Source of the DNA: Siphonodentalium dalli
Taxonomy: Eukaryota; Mollusca; Scaphopoda; Gadilida; Siphonodentaliidae
Assembly: GCA_032622095.1 (NCBI GenBank)
Contig: CP136067.1
Span: forward strand, 81,060,705-81,124,704
DNA length: 64,000 nt
Direction of reading: 5' to 3'
Under the pieces are notes generated by a model. That model was given only the letters and a program-made list of their open reading frames with translations, was not told the DNA's origin and made no database searches. Of this stretch, positions 46,661 to 56,727 are shown one piece after another. The position numbers were made by a program, and so were the translations under genes. The number at the start of each line of letters is the position of its first letter. The stretch's first letter is position 1.

Positions 46661-47190
46661 GAAATTGTAAATAGTAACTGTTAGAGTGCCAGTTATTTTA
46701 TCAACAAACAGTTGATAAATTTCTAATTATGAAACTTTACATTACAAAAGGTCACAGCAATGAAAAAATATTCCAGAAAATACTGATTTTCAACAAAATC
46801 ATTTGATATGTAATTTCAATAGCCGATGTTTATTGATAAAATAGACTGGCAATGTAACAGTAATATATACACATTGAACAATGGTTTCAACATGTGAATG
46901 TTGTCACTGGAGAGTAATCAATATTAAAAATAAAAACAAAGTTATCTAATTTTCCAAGTTCTTCTTTAATAGTGGTGATGGATTTACAAACCTTTTTGAT
47001 TTTTCACATTTATCCACTGCAAACACCTCAAAGGGACGGGCGGGCGGCCTTCGTTGTAGGTCATAATTAATTTAGTAATAACATTTATCAAATTATGATA
47101 ATTTCCTCAAGAATATACTAATAGTATAGCATAATGATGATATGAATGTGATAATATTCACAAAACACACTTTGTGTCCAAGAAATAGAC
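46661..47190. other. Noncoding; repeat shared with 9960-10080
   Basis: 47080-47180 is the inverse of the block near 9980-10080. No gene was seen. Confidence 0.45.
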
Positions 47191-47349
47191 AGAACACAAC
47201 GCGCATCTTAATCGAGAATCTTTTATGGAATGAGTTGCGGATGGCGCAAGGATATATTTCGCGAGAGCGTAGCTCGAGCGAAATATAACTTTGCGCCATC
47301 TGCAACGAGTTCGATAAAAGATTCGAGATTATGATGCAAGTTGTGTTCT
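47191..47349. repeat. Large imperfect hairpin, about 70-bp arms
   Basis: AGAACACAACGCGCATCTTA through GCGAGAGCGTAGCTCGAGCG and back to ATGCAAGTTGTGTTCT. The arms pair with moderate mismatches. Probably a MITE; no termini or target duplication could be fixed. Confidence 0.6.
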
Positions 47350-47886
47350 GTATTTATTCTACACCGTTCAGTCAGATAAGTTCAATCCATGAATGTCACC
47401 TTTATTGTTAATATAGCTACCTTTATTGTGATTTAAGTCTGACAATAACCAGTAATTATGGGGGGATTACCAGAAGCGGATGATCGACATATTAATGTAC
47501 GTCATCTTTCTTGGCGACGTCATCAAGAATAGTTCCGGCTTGTATTCCACTAGAGGTATACACTAATATGTATTCAATGGCTGGGATTCCGTTGAATACA
47601 TGTTGAGGTTGAGTGTTGTTCAGTTTCTCGCAAAATCGCAGTGGATTGTTTATAAGCAGTCACGATATTGAGTCTTTTCCTTATTTAGATTTGCGCGCAT
47701 TATCGGTCGTAAAAACCCCAATTTGGTGCATCTATAACTTACAACTCACAATACTACTGATAATAAATTCCTTATTTAGTATGTATTACCATATATAGGT
47801 TAGGAAATAATACTACAGCGCAACGGAACATTTTCATTGGACGATCTGATTGTTCCAAGTGTTTGTCTATAAACAAACGGTTCAGT
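47350..47886. other. Noncoding, nothing recognised
   Basis: Upstream flank of the receptor gene. No TATA-like element or first exon could be supported. Confidence 0.35.
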
Positions 47887-48077
47887 AATGTTTTTGATGT
47901 TTGTTTACATAAAAAAGCATACAAACGTGACAATAACATGCAATGTACGTGATATTTATGATCGGTATAAGAACAATATAAGACTATTATATAATATTCT
48001 TTCTGTTTATGACGGTTTTAGCAGATATGACTATTTTAACAACTATATCCATGGCGAAGACAGCCAGTATCTTTAAT
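47887..48077. repeat. Right half of the 44247-type inverted repeat
   Basis: GTTTACATAAAAAAGCATAC, GACAATAACATGCAATGTAC and GTTTATGACGGTTTTAGCAG match 44400-44530 in the same order. The left arm is absent. Confidence 0.65.
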
Positions 48078-48240
48078 TGTGTCCTATTATTAAAATCTTA
48101 ATATGAAATTAAAATGTTAAAAACATGCAAATATAGTATGGGAGCCCAGGGTAATAGAACATTAGAATGTGAATGTACAGTGTTGAAAGGATTAAATGGT
48201 GTAGACGAAACTCTATCAAAGATAAAATATTAATTAATCG

Positions 48241-48252
48241 TGATTATTTCAG
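48241..48252 (+). promoter_or_regulatory. Likely 3' splice site upstream of the receptor ORF
   Basis: TGATTATTTCAG is a good acceptor, preceded by TTAATTAATCG, which could supply a branch point. It would start a 5' UTR segment leading to the ATG at 48529, making the coding region a single exon with one or more upstream noncoding exons. Without transcript data this stays a prediction. Confidence 0.4.
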
Positions 48253-48528
48253 ATGGAGCTTGCCAATGATACGATGATGACACGATGAAAGCCAAGATGA
48301 AAATTATCAAGCGAATATGTAAGAAGAGAACATAGATTGAATCATTACAGGTGAAAACATCCATGAATACATGGAAATATTAATATGGAACAAGTAGATA
48401 ATGAAAAGATATCCAGAGTACCATCACTGTTTTGATGAATACGAAAAATGAATAAGGAAAATGGCTCAAGAGGACTGATAATCTAAAAAGAGGAATTTGA
48501 GTATCATTCGGACTATACTAACCTGAAG

Positions 48529-49728
48529 ATGTCATCATTGGAGACAACAGAGATGACAGTTTTCAGTGGTTATAACATAACCGCTTTTGAGAATGGAAGT
48601 GTTTTAAACAATTCAGTGCTTACTTGGCAACAAATAGTTTCCGAGGATGTACTTCAGTACGTTCAGATTACCTTTGTGGGGCTCAGTTTAACAGTGGCGT
48701 TAATAGGAATTGTGGGAAATGTTCTCAGCCTTGTTATTCTATGCCAAGTGAGGATGCGGACTGTGATAAACTATTACTTAATCGCGCTCGCGGTTTCTGA
48801 TATCCTGTTTCTTTTACACAGTTGTATGTTCGCCATAATGAGTATCATGACACACTATGATCACAGATTGGGAATAAACTTAAGAAATCAGCTATATAGT
48901 ATTTTTGGAGCCTATGGAAGCGTGGTCAGTGCGCGTATTACGTCGATTCTCACATTACTAATCTGTGTTGAGCGATTTGTTGCCGTCTACATTCCCATGA
49001 AGCTCAAAGCTATACATAGTAGCAGAAACACTGTAAAGATAATCGTAAGTGTCTACCTTGCTTGCTTTCTTTTGTTTGTGCCGCTAGCACTCAAATATGA
49101 AAGCAAGACAATCCAGAAAGGCAACAAAACTGTGACAATTCTTGTGAAATACTTTGGGAAACACTTAACGTTCTACACGGTATATGGAACAATCATGAAC
49201 ATTGTTTTTCGCTTCTTGCCTATATTCATTCAAGTCATTCTCAACTTCAAGATTTTCCAAGCTATCAAAAAAACTTGGAAACTTCGACGAATAATGACAA
49301 ATGGGTCGTATCAGGTTAACATTCAAGATCAGTCACGAGTGACAAAAATGCTTTGGATCGTGTCCTGTTCTTTTCTGGGTTTTATCATTCCCGGTGCTAT
49401 GAGTAGTATAGTGAGCCAAGTGTGGCCTAAGTATTCCCGGATTGGAGATGAAAGAAACCTGTATCAGCTTGTTTCTCTCATAACATATTTTCTTGAGACG
49501 TTAAACTCGTCCACAAACTTCATCATTTACATGATAATGAGTAAACAATTCCTCTCAGCATTCAAGAACATGTTCAGGAGGATAAAGAAAAAGCACAGGA
49601 AGTTCAGTGACAACCTTCGACTGTTACTGTTGAGACGGCACATGGAATCGAGTTCTACGGAGGAAGATATGATCAGAAAGAGGATCGAGGTGGGATTGGT
49701 GGACTATAAAGCGAGGTTTTATGACTGA
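48529..49728 (+). CDS. Class A (rhodopsin-family) GPCR, probably neuropeptide-type
   Basis: A 399-residue seven-transmembrane receptor of the plasma membrane, the one convincing cellular gene here. The N-terminus has N-glycosylation sequons (N16, N22, N27). TM1 holds GIVGNVLS (N64), TM2 LAVSDILF (D91), and TM3 ends VERFVAVY (E148-R149-F150 in place of DRY). TM5 carries P231 and TM6 P288. TM7 has N330-F-I-I-Y334 in place of NPxxY, then an amphipathic helix 8 and a basic tail. Position 3.25 is Ser124 and the second extracellular loop has no Cys, so the usual disulfide is missing. TM6 has Ile286 where most receptors have Trp. The overall style suggests the FMRFamide-receptor-like groups expanded in molluscs, but the ligand is unknown. 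The ATG at 48529 is the first in frame after upstream stops; M9 is an alternative. Fold confidence is high, subfamily confidence low. Confidence 0.9.
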   Translation: MSSLETTEMTVFSGYNITAFENGSVLNNSVLTWQQIVSEDVLQYVQITFVGLSLTVALIGIVGNVLSLVILCQVRMRTVINYYLIALAVSDILFLLHSCMFAIMSIMTHYDHRLGINLRNQLYSIFGAYGSVVSARITSILTLLICVERFVAVYIPMKLKAIHSSRNTVKIIVSVYLACFLLFVPLALKYESKTIQKGNKTVTILVKYFGKHLTFYTVYGTIMNIVFRFLPIFIQVILNFKIFQAIKKTWKLRRIMTNGSYQVNIQDQSRVTKMLWIVSCSFLGFIIPGAMSSIVSQVWPKYSRIGDERNLYQLVSLITYFLETLNSSTNFIIYMIMSKQFLSAFKNMFRRIKKKHRKFSDNLRLLLLRRHMESSSTEEDMIRKRIEVGLVDYKARFYD

Positions 49729-49864
49729 ATGTAGTCGAGACATTCCCTGCACCACCAGCATCCCCAGCATGTCATACATGCACTTGATGTTGTTTGTTAT
49801 GGAGTAAATGGGGAGCGTCTTCCAATGTTATGTCAAAGCACATATGCTAGAAATTTTTTTTGGG

Positions 49865-49870
49865 AATAAA
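49865..49870 (+). terminator. Polyadenylation signal AATAAA of the receptor gene
   Basis: First AATAAA downstream, about 137 bp after the stop codon, followed by T-rich and TG-containing sequence. A plausible end of a short 3' UTR. Confidence 0.5.
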
Positions 49871-51004
49871 TGATGAAAGTTTGAATTTCAAGCATGATGG
49901 TAGATGATATTAATATGAGAAATTTTAATTTCATATAAATTTAGATATTCTCATATTAAAATTATGAAAATATTTTTTGTCAAATTATGAAATTTATAAG
50001 CTGTTATTTATTTATTTTTAACACAAAAATTACTACATCTCTGCATTGAGATTTTATTTTACAGTTGTAATAAAAATTAAGTCGAGCTCGACGTTCATTT
50101 GAGACTTGAATATTAAATGTCACTTTAACAATGAAAAACTAAAAAATCATTGGATTTGACTCGAGAGACTCAGGGTCGCAACGAAAGTTTTGACTGTGAT
50201 TATCTTATACATGTATGTGGGATCCTAACATGTCTTTGATAAATGGGCATATCTATATCAACAATCTTCTAATGTTATTCTAGCCGATCATATTGCATGT
50301 TACAAACCAAGCAGGCACATATATACAGCAGGAAAAGTCAACAAGTTAGAGAAGGATACTATCAGAACAATCATTTATGTGTGTGTTCAGTGTCGTGAGC
50401 TTCTTCCAATAATTATAACGAGAAAAAATTATCAATGAAAAACATTTTTATACACAATTAGGAAATTTTGTACTTGGTAAATCAGATTATAGGAAGGTTT
50501 AGATTGATAAAGGCATAACAGACAATAATCATTTGTACAGGAGGTGGGAAAATATTATGCAATAATCAGACTAATCAGACAACTACATGTATGTTATATT
50601 TGATATGGAAGTTCATGAAACATAACACAGTGATTTTGTTAGTTTTATATGAGACACGATATGTGATGTACTAAAGTCAGCATTAAATAAGGCCGCTGCT
50701 CGTGCATTACAATTTTAACACTCAGTATTATGTAGAGTTTGTCAACAAACTATAGTTGTTCTACCATTGGCCATGATCTCCCACCACACCGAGGTATAGC
50801 ATAGTCCGATATTACTTTACGGGAGATGTTAAAATGTTTCAATCTAAACCTCCCCTTTGTCTTGAAAATGGTGCCTACTGAATTCGGACAATTTATGGAT
50901 ATAATGAAAACTATTAAATCATATCTTCCATGTTAAAATCTGTTTTTCATATCCCCCACACAATGCCAAACGTATAATGCAGCATTTGAAATATAAGACT
51001 TATA
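49871..51004. other. Noncoding, no gene seen
   Basis: A small hairpin (AATATGAGAAATTTTAATTT with AAATTTAGATATTCTCATAT) lies at 49912-49968. Otherwise unremarkable AT-rich sequence. Confidence 0.4.
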
Positions 51005-51237
51005 TTTCCATGACTAGAACTTCCTGAAATTGTGTGCAAACCCTGTGCCAATATATTCACGTATATACGCGAGTCTCCCATAGGGAGCCTCGCATATATA
51101 AGAGAATACATTGGCCTAACAATATTTACTTGGACCTTTTAAGTCAGTACATTCTCTTATATATGCATATATAAGAGAATTCACTGGCACATGGTCTTCA
51201 ATGATACACCAGCGCAGCTCCCATCATGAAAGGGTTC
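51005..51237. mobile_element. Family T element with two hairpins, decayed copy
   Basis: The left end is lost around CATGACTAGAACTTCCTGAA. The right end reads CCCATCATGAAAGGGTT without the final AA. Hairpin 1 (about 51048-51116) is complete. Hairpin 2 (about 51145-51189) has lost its loop, so its two arms touch (CTTATATATGCATATATAAG). Confidence 0.7.
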
Positions 51238-51465
51238 AGACAAAAACAAACCGACCTGTGTTACCAGTGACCGGACTGACCACTTTCAGAACCCCCTCCC
51301 AACTTGAATTCATATTATTTAATTATTCTTCCATTTGGTAAACTACATGATTATGTAATCACAGCTTGAAGGTACTCAATCTGATTCGATGGTCCCCATA
51401 CATGTACCTTCAGATTCCAACTACAACACCATTTTTTGAGATGCCGCTTCAGTTATCAGAATTGA

Positions 51466-51718
51466 TTAACCCTTTGAGTGCCAGGTCCGATTTTTGTATC
51501 AACCCATATACCCTGTGCCAATGCATTCTCTTATATATGCGAGTCGACCATAGGTCGCCTCGCATATATAAGAGAATGCATTGGCCTAACAATTTAATTT
51601 TTTTTAACAATTTTTTAACAATTTTTTACAATTTTAATATATTTTATTATATTCTTTAACAGACTTATTGTGTAGGTTTAGGGCCGATAATATCGGCCCC
51701 TGGCACTCAAAGGGTTAA
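51466..51718. mobile_element. Family T element with one hairpin module
   Basis: TTAA at both ends. TTAACCCTTTGAGTGCCAGG pairs with the inverse CCTGGCACTCAAAGGGTTAA. The left stem (TTTTTGTATCAACCCATAT) equals that of 15185-15484, but here a CATTCTC hairpin (about 51517-51586) follows it. An AT-rich spacer and GGGCCGATAATATCGGCCCC occupy the rest. Confidence 0.8.
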
Positions 51719-52102
51719 TATATAGCCAAAAAATAATGCTAACCACAGTAAACTATAATATAAAATTGCCCAAAACATGTTATTTATCAACATTTTGTTC
51801 AACGAAATTTGGCATATCTAAAACACAAAGTCACTTGATTTATCCATTACATATCTAAGGAAATAACAAATTTCAAAATTCGACATCTGATCACTCTGAG
51901 CTTTGATGGGTGGGTTCCTCGACTGGAGTCAAATATTTTTACCCTCGAAGACAAAGAAATAGAAATTTGGGATCATTAGTTAGGATTGTGCATCTTTAAC
52001 CATTTCATTACTAATTGGATTCTTCCATTCAGTTGTAAAAGTGTGCATAGGAATGGTCTATTATTCAAAAGGACATAGGAGGAGATGACAGACAGAAATA
52101 GA
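51719..52102. other. Noncoding; family T fragment near 52005-52090
   Basis: GGATTCTTCCATTCAGTTGT..GGAATGGTCTATTATTCA matches the body of the TTAA elements at 35100 and 52790. No gene was seen. Confidence 0.45.
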
Positions 52103-52249
52103 GCATCTCACATGAGTTTCAATTTTATACGGAATTTATCAACCGAGTTCACTAAATTTGATTTGAGCCAAGGTTTACTGAGGCTCAAATAGAATTTAGT
52201 GGACGAGGTTGATAAATTACATATAAAATAGAACGAGTTTGAGATACCT
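52103..52249. repeat. Imperfect inverted repeat, about 65-bp arms
   Basis: GCATCTCACATGAGTTTCAA..GATTTGAGCC pairs with GGCTCAAATAGAATTTAGTG..GAGTTTGAGATACC around CTTTACT-type centre sequence. Probably a MITE; ends not defined. Confidence 0.6.
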
Positions 52250-52773
52250 TTTAATATCACATGATCAAATAAACGCGAAGTATTCAACGAAAACAACAAT
52301 CATAAACTTCAGCGAGGGAAGTCATTTAAATAATGGCGTGACATCATCGCACGCGCTAATATTACACGTGTGTCTTACCAATAATTATGAAGCTGGTTTT
52401 GTGGGTTAATTATGTGATAAAAACTGATATTACAACTTCAGAAGATTGAAGTTATATTCATTGATGTGAAATGTTCTGATAATAAGTTCTACAAACATCA
52501 TCAATTAATATTTAGTATGGAAAAGGTGTTAATGCAGGACATAATAGTCGGTCTCACAACTAGGCTCTTTAGGGAATATCCAACCACTTTCTGTTTGATA
52601 CTGATTCTAGAGTACTTTTCGATGAGGAATTCAGTGGTTTTTGATAAAAGGGGCCCAAATTCCATTTTTAAGGGCCTGAACCCCAATTTTGGGGTTCAGC
52701 ACTTTTATCTCTTGTACCGGTTGACAAGCCTGCTCGAGAGGGGAGGGGTGGAATTAGCATGGCAGAAAAAGAG
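52250..52773. other. Noncoding, nothing recognised
   Basis: A 103-codon frame at 52466-52777 has no recognisable domain, and a shorter frame overlaps it on the other strand. Neither is supported. Confidence 0.4.
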
Positions 52774-53123
52774 TTAACTCTTTCTGACTAAATGGATTCC
52801 CCCAATTCAGTTATAAAATATTCAGTACATTGGGATGGTCTATTATTCATTTGGAGGTGTGTACAGGGTAAATTAGCAGACAACCGTATGATGAAAAGAT
52901 AATACAAGTGATGAAGAATTCCTTTTCATTGATGGGAAATGTCAGACCTATGGTCGTTTGTTGAACTTATTATCTGAACATTTCCTAAGGGAACTACAGT
53001 AATGCCCTAAATAATTGACTCCCTAATAACAGCAGAATTACCCATAATTATGCTATGGTTAAGGAGTTGATTATTTAGGGCATTACTGTACCCATCAATG
53101 AGTAAAAAAAAATAAAGGGTTAA
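52774..53123. mobile_element. Family T element interrupted by a family M MITE
   Basis: TTAACTCTTTCTGACTAAAT at the left, AAATAAAGGGTTAA at the right, body with TTGAACTTATTATCTGAACA. A short family M element sits at 52997-53088 between TA dinucleotides. The related sequence near 58970 (AAGGGAACTACTCAGCAATG) is uninterrupted. Confidence 0.7.
52997..53088. mobile_element. Family M MITE, 92-bp internal-deletion derivative
   Basis: Both termini intact (CAGTAATGCCCTAAATAATT and GGGCATTACTG), with only about 45 bp of each arm left. The join falls in CAGAATTACCCATAATT, so the whole palindrome centre has been removed. Confidence 0.85.
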
Positions 53124-53460
53124 GTTACCCCAGATAAATGTTCCATGAAGATGGTTTCCCATATCTTCATTAATAATATCAAATGGTTACTAGTCATGTC
53201 CCCTAATTAACCATTAAGACCCTAATCAAAATGTCAGGTTAGAAGAGGCCCTACACTAATGCAGCCAATTACCTAAAGTCAACACACAATGATGACTGTG
53301 ATTCTTTTACTCCATGCAGGGACATAAACCCTATTCAAGCAACTAGCTGCTGAGACACCCATCAAGATAAAATTGGAGTCTGGGGAGTGAATCTGATTAT
53401 TCAGAATTGTCTCCTTGTCTGTTGGAGATGTCTGGAGGCATTAACAAAGCCAGATGTTCC

Positions 53461-53911
53461 CAAGCCATAGTTTAGAGTGCCTGTCATTTGCAGAATGAGC
53501 TCCTCAGAGGGTGAATTTAGTGATTCTATGGCGCATAGTGGGCTAGCATTACCAAATATACCCTCTTGGGACCTCATTCTGCATGGCCTCATCTGCTATA
53601 TGCAAGACATAGATTCAGACAATCAGATTGAAGTTCACAAATGTGATGTACACCCATTGGAACCTCGATTATACAATGTGTCGCTGCCTATTTGGGGATA
53701 TAGAGAAACTAAACTAAAAAAGAAATAGAATCTATGTGAAGAAGTTTCTATAGAAATTTAAAATTTGCAGAGAAGATGAGGCCTAAGCAGAATGAGTTCC
53801 CCAGAGGGTGACTTTGGTGATGCTAGCCCACTGTGCGCAATAGCATCACTAAATTCACCCTCTGGGGACCTCATTCTGCAAATGACAGGCACACAAAACT
53901 CAGACTTGGAT
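53461..53911. mobile_element. Family P twin-hairpin element, copy 4
   Basis: Homologous over its whole length to 7962-8431, including the spacer GAATCTATGTGAAGAAG. Ends TTTAGAGTGCCTGTCATTTG and CAAATGACAGGCACACAAAA. Confidence 0.75.
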
Positions 53912-54575
53912 GTCCTCCAGGTGTTTTGTTAATTAGTGGCATGTTCAGGAGCAACTGGAGACACCCACCTCTGTCCCATCATGCACTCCCTAGATGTTAA
54001 ATAACTACTGATTGAGGTGGTTGTGGGAGTGAAGCATGCTTGACTATTTAGGTGTGTGCTGATGCACTTAACATCAAATAATTGTCCCTCAGAGGGCATG
54101 TATTCCATGCAATCTAGACAATCCCTTTCTCCGGCGATTGCATTTTCCCATTCAGTTTTAAATATTATGCATTGGAGTGATCTATTTAGAAGATAAAAAA
54201 GCTCTGTTGAGTGGATATTCAGGGACTGTGAACAAGCTGGCTTTCTGGCCAGTTCACAAACTATCATGCTCAAATCAACAATTATCCAATGAAACAGGGA
54301 ATGTTTATCTCTATTGTACAGTAATGCCCTAAATAATCGACTCCTTAACCAGAGCTGAATTATGGGTAACTTTTCAGGATTTAGTCGGAAATATGGCTTG
54401 TTGCCATTCATCGGAAAGCTCTTGGCGAGAGCTTTCTAATGAATGGCAACAAGCCATATTTCTGACTAAATCCTGAAAAGTTACCCATAACTCTGCTGTG
54501 GTTAAGGAGTCGATTACTTAGAGGATTACTGTAAGTCAACCACTAACAAAATTAAAAGAAACTGCATGAGAAGTA
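53912..54575 (+). repeat. Segmental homology to 8432-8871, with MITE inserted
   Basis: Collinear with the left-hand copy apart from the 213-bp family M insertion and its TA duplication. An open frame of 160 codons on the minus strand (53929-54411) runs from the MITE into this segment and is not a gene. Confidence 0.8.
54319..54531. mobile_element. Family M palindromic MITE, copy 9, with empty site known
   Basis: 213 bp. The sequence around it reads CTCTATTGTA [element] TAAGTCAACCAC. The paralogous site at 8826-8850 reads CTCTATTGTAAGTCAACAAC with a single TA. This fixes the element ends at CAG/CTG and the target duplication as TA. Confidence 0.95.
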
Positions 54576-55289
54576 TTTTTATCTACAATTTCCTATGAAA
54601 TTTCCTGATAAATTGGCGATAAAAACATCTGTATCGTTACTGCAGTTGCGATACAAGGTGCTTGTGACATCCTTGACAGTTCAAAATCATGAATGAACTA
54701 ACTAACTAATCGCGTGCAAAATCAAAACAATAGTCCAATGTATATTCTTGCACACTATAAACAAATAGTTTTTATCAGTATTTGATTGCCTCCATCGTGG
54801 GTAAAATGGTAAAACATATAAAAAACTAACTAATATATATTCGTTGAGTATTTATTATTTAATAATATCCATTAGACATATGCACCTGGAAATAAATCAA
54901 GCCAATCGTGTGACACAGTTACACTTGCAGGCTGGGAGAACTTACTCAATAAAGCTAGTCGTCAGACACAAATCCAACGATTTTGCCTTAATTGTAAAAA
55001 GAACTCTTAAAATGTAATTTGTGTGGTGGATTCGATCACACAAATAGTAGATAAACGTGTTATCATATGCACAATGTGTTTGTACCGATTCATGTATCGC
55101 GCGTTTTCATGGTCATATAGTGACTCGTCGCGATACATGAATCGATACAATCACATAGTGTATATCTCACATGTATCAGCATTACACGTTAAGAAGTGAG
55201 ATATCCTTTTTCCGGTGATCAAATCTCTGGGTATGTTCCATAGGCTTACTTGGTGCAGCACCTGAACAACTTCCTGTTGATCATATCTA
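54576..55289. other. Noncoding; one inverted repeat at 55066-55168
   Basis: GATTCATGTATCGCGCG pairs with CGTCGCGATACATGAATCGA around a loop of about 25 bp, with weaker outer pairing. Otherwise no feature was seen. Confidence 0.5.
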
Positions 55290-55473
55290 CAGTAATGCTC
55301 TAAGTAATCGACTCCTTAACCACAGCAGAATTATGGGTAACTTTTCAGGATTTATTCGGAAATATGGCTTGTTGCCATTCATGAATGGCAACAAGCCATA
55401 TTTCCGACTAAATCCTGAAAAGTTACCCATAATTCTGCTGTGGTTAAGGAGTCGATTACTTAGAGCATTACTG
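55290..55473. mobile_element. Family M palindromic MITE, copy 10
   Basis: 184 bp, TA-flanked. The arms meet at CATTCATGAATG, so the GAAAGCTCTC centre is missing. Otherwise near-perfect pairing. Confidence 0.9.
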
Positions 55474-55646
55474 TATATTAAAAATACTTTCTGGTTGAAC
55501 ATGATTACGCAACTCATGGCTGTGTGGTGACGTATTTAATGAACATTGTCAATAGCAACATGCACGTGCTCTATGAGCACACTTCAATGACCGCTGCTTG
55601 TAATAATGACTAGTTTTATATTGCGATTAACCAATTACTTGCTCTA

Positions 55647-55987
55647 ACACGCTTGGTACAATATATTCCCAGTCATTTGTACAAGCCAACCAATGAACTG
55701 GCTGCAGCCATTGCAGGCGCTGCTCTAGTTTGATCAGAACATGCTCTGATACTCATCAGTATGACAAGCTGACTGGTACTCGTTTAACGCATGAGTGATG
55801 CGAAGCCGACACAGTACGAGCGACCTTGCTCAAGGGTCACAACTTGGCGTGGGTTTTGAAACAGCCAGCAATCCGACAATTGCACGTCGCTGAAAGCAGC
55901 CAAGCCACTGCTGTGTGGAGACTCAATGTTTACAGTGAATACAAGTCCGACACGCTAACCACTGGACCACAGAGCTCCACACGCTTG
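55647..55987 (-). mobile_element. tRNA-derived SINE with 9-bp target duplication
   Basis: ACACGCTTG flanks the element on both sides (55647-55655, 55979-55987). Read on the minus strand the body starts GGAGCTCTGTGGTCCAGTGG. TGGTCCAGTGG fits the A-box consensus TRGYNNARNNG of the RNA polymerase III promoter, and TTAGCGTGTCGGACTTG continues the tRNA-like shape. The B-box is degraded. About 250 bp of unrelated body follows, including CCTTGAGCAAGG, and the 3' end is ATATATTGTACC. Length about 323 bp. Confidence 0.7.
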
Positions 55988-56540
55988 TGAATCGAAGTTA
56001 AATAGCAGCTCTAGACCAATCTAAAGGTTTGTGTTAATGACAGGGTTCGCGCTGGCCCAAAATTCCCAGGTGCCAACACTGTTGCCATTTTCATTATTAT
56101 TAGAGCCACTTTATACTTTCTGTTACCACTTTTTTCTGACCAGTATTTTTTGGTGCCACTTTTGAATTTGGTATTTTAAAAAAACAAACAAGCAAATTAC
56201 CTATTATATGTATATATTTATTTTATCAATGATGTGCAACAATTAACAAGAAATACAAAGTAATCATAACAGTTCAGAAAAACAGAAGATTTTCGTAGCG
56301 CAAATTACGGACGATCCGAGTAAACCCGAGAAGTTCCGACTAACAATAATGATGACATAAATGGTAGCGTTACATCCCATTTTAAACAATCAGATATCCT
56401 CGGCACTTTCCGTTCATGCCGAACTTGTGACATATCATATACAATTGTGTGTGAAAATAATGACGGAAATGAATGATAGAGTTACTCCCCGTTGTACATA
56501 GCGTGATATTTAAATCTAATTTGAAACATAGTACACATAC

Positions 56541-56727
56541 CTTTGGTTAGCTCGTGTTTGAGAATAAGATCTTTCTTCATGATACTACAACCAGATACGA
56601 ACATGTTGTTAACATTCGCAGCGTGGCATGTAGAACAGAACAGAAAATTTTTTGTCACCATCGAATGATAGCCATTCGCAAGATATTTTCCACTCATTTC
56701 GGATGTTGCGTGTCTGATGCATTGTTG
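56541..56727 (-). pseudogene. Zinc-finger exon of a hAT transposase (remnant)
   Basis: On the minus strand a 187-nt open exon runs from an acceptor (TTATATTTCAG, ending at 56728) to a donor (AAAG followed by GTATGT, intron starting at 56540). It encodes a C-x2-C pair ('FLFCSTCHAA'), then 'FVSGC', 'KKDLILKHELTK', matching the C..C...F.G....+...I..HE.SK pattern that opens many hAT transposases and domesticated relatives of the ZNF862/KIAA1586 type. The final His/Cys ligand would be in the next exon. The open frame and both splice sites look intact, but no catalytic exon follows inside the element. The family match is from memory of the pattern. Confidence 0.6.

Noticed and set aside
53929-54411. 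160-codon open frame on the minus strand
   Set aside because: It begins inside a family M MITE and continues through repeated sequence. The same MNGNKPYFRLNPEKLPI start appears in many family M copies, because the arms are open in that frame.
55921-55990. Functional tRNA gene on the minus strand
   Set aside because: Only the A-box half resembles a tRNA. No B-box or cloverleaf could be drawn, and the flanking duplication fits a SINE.
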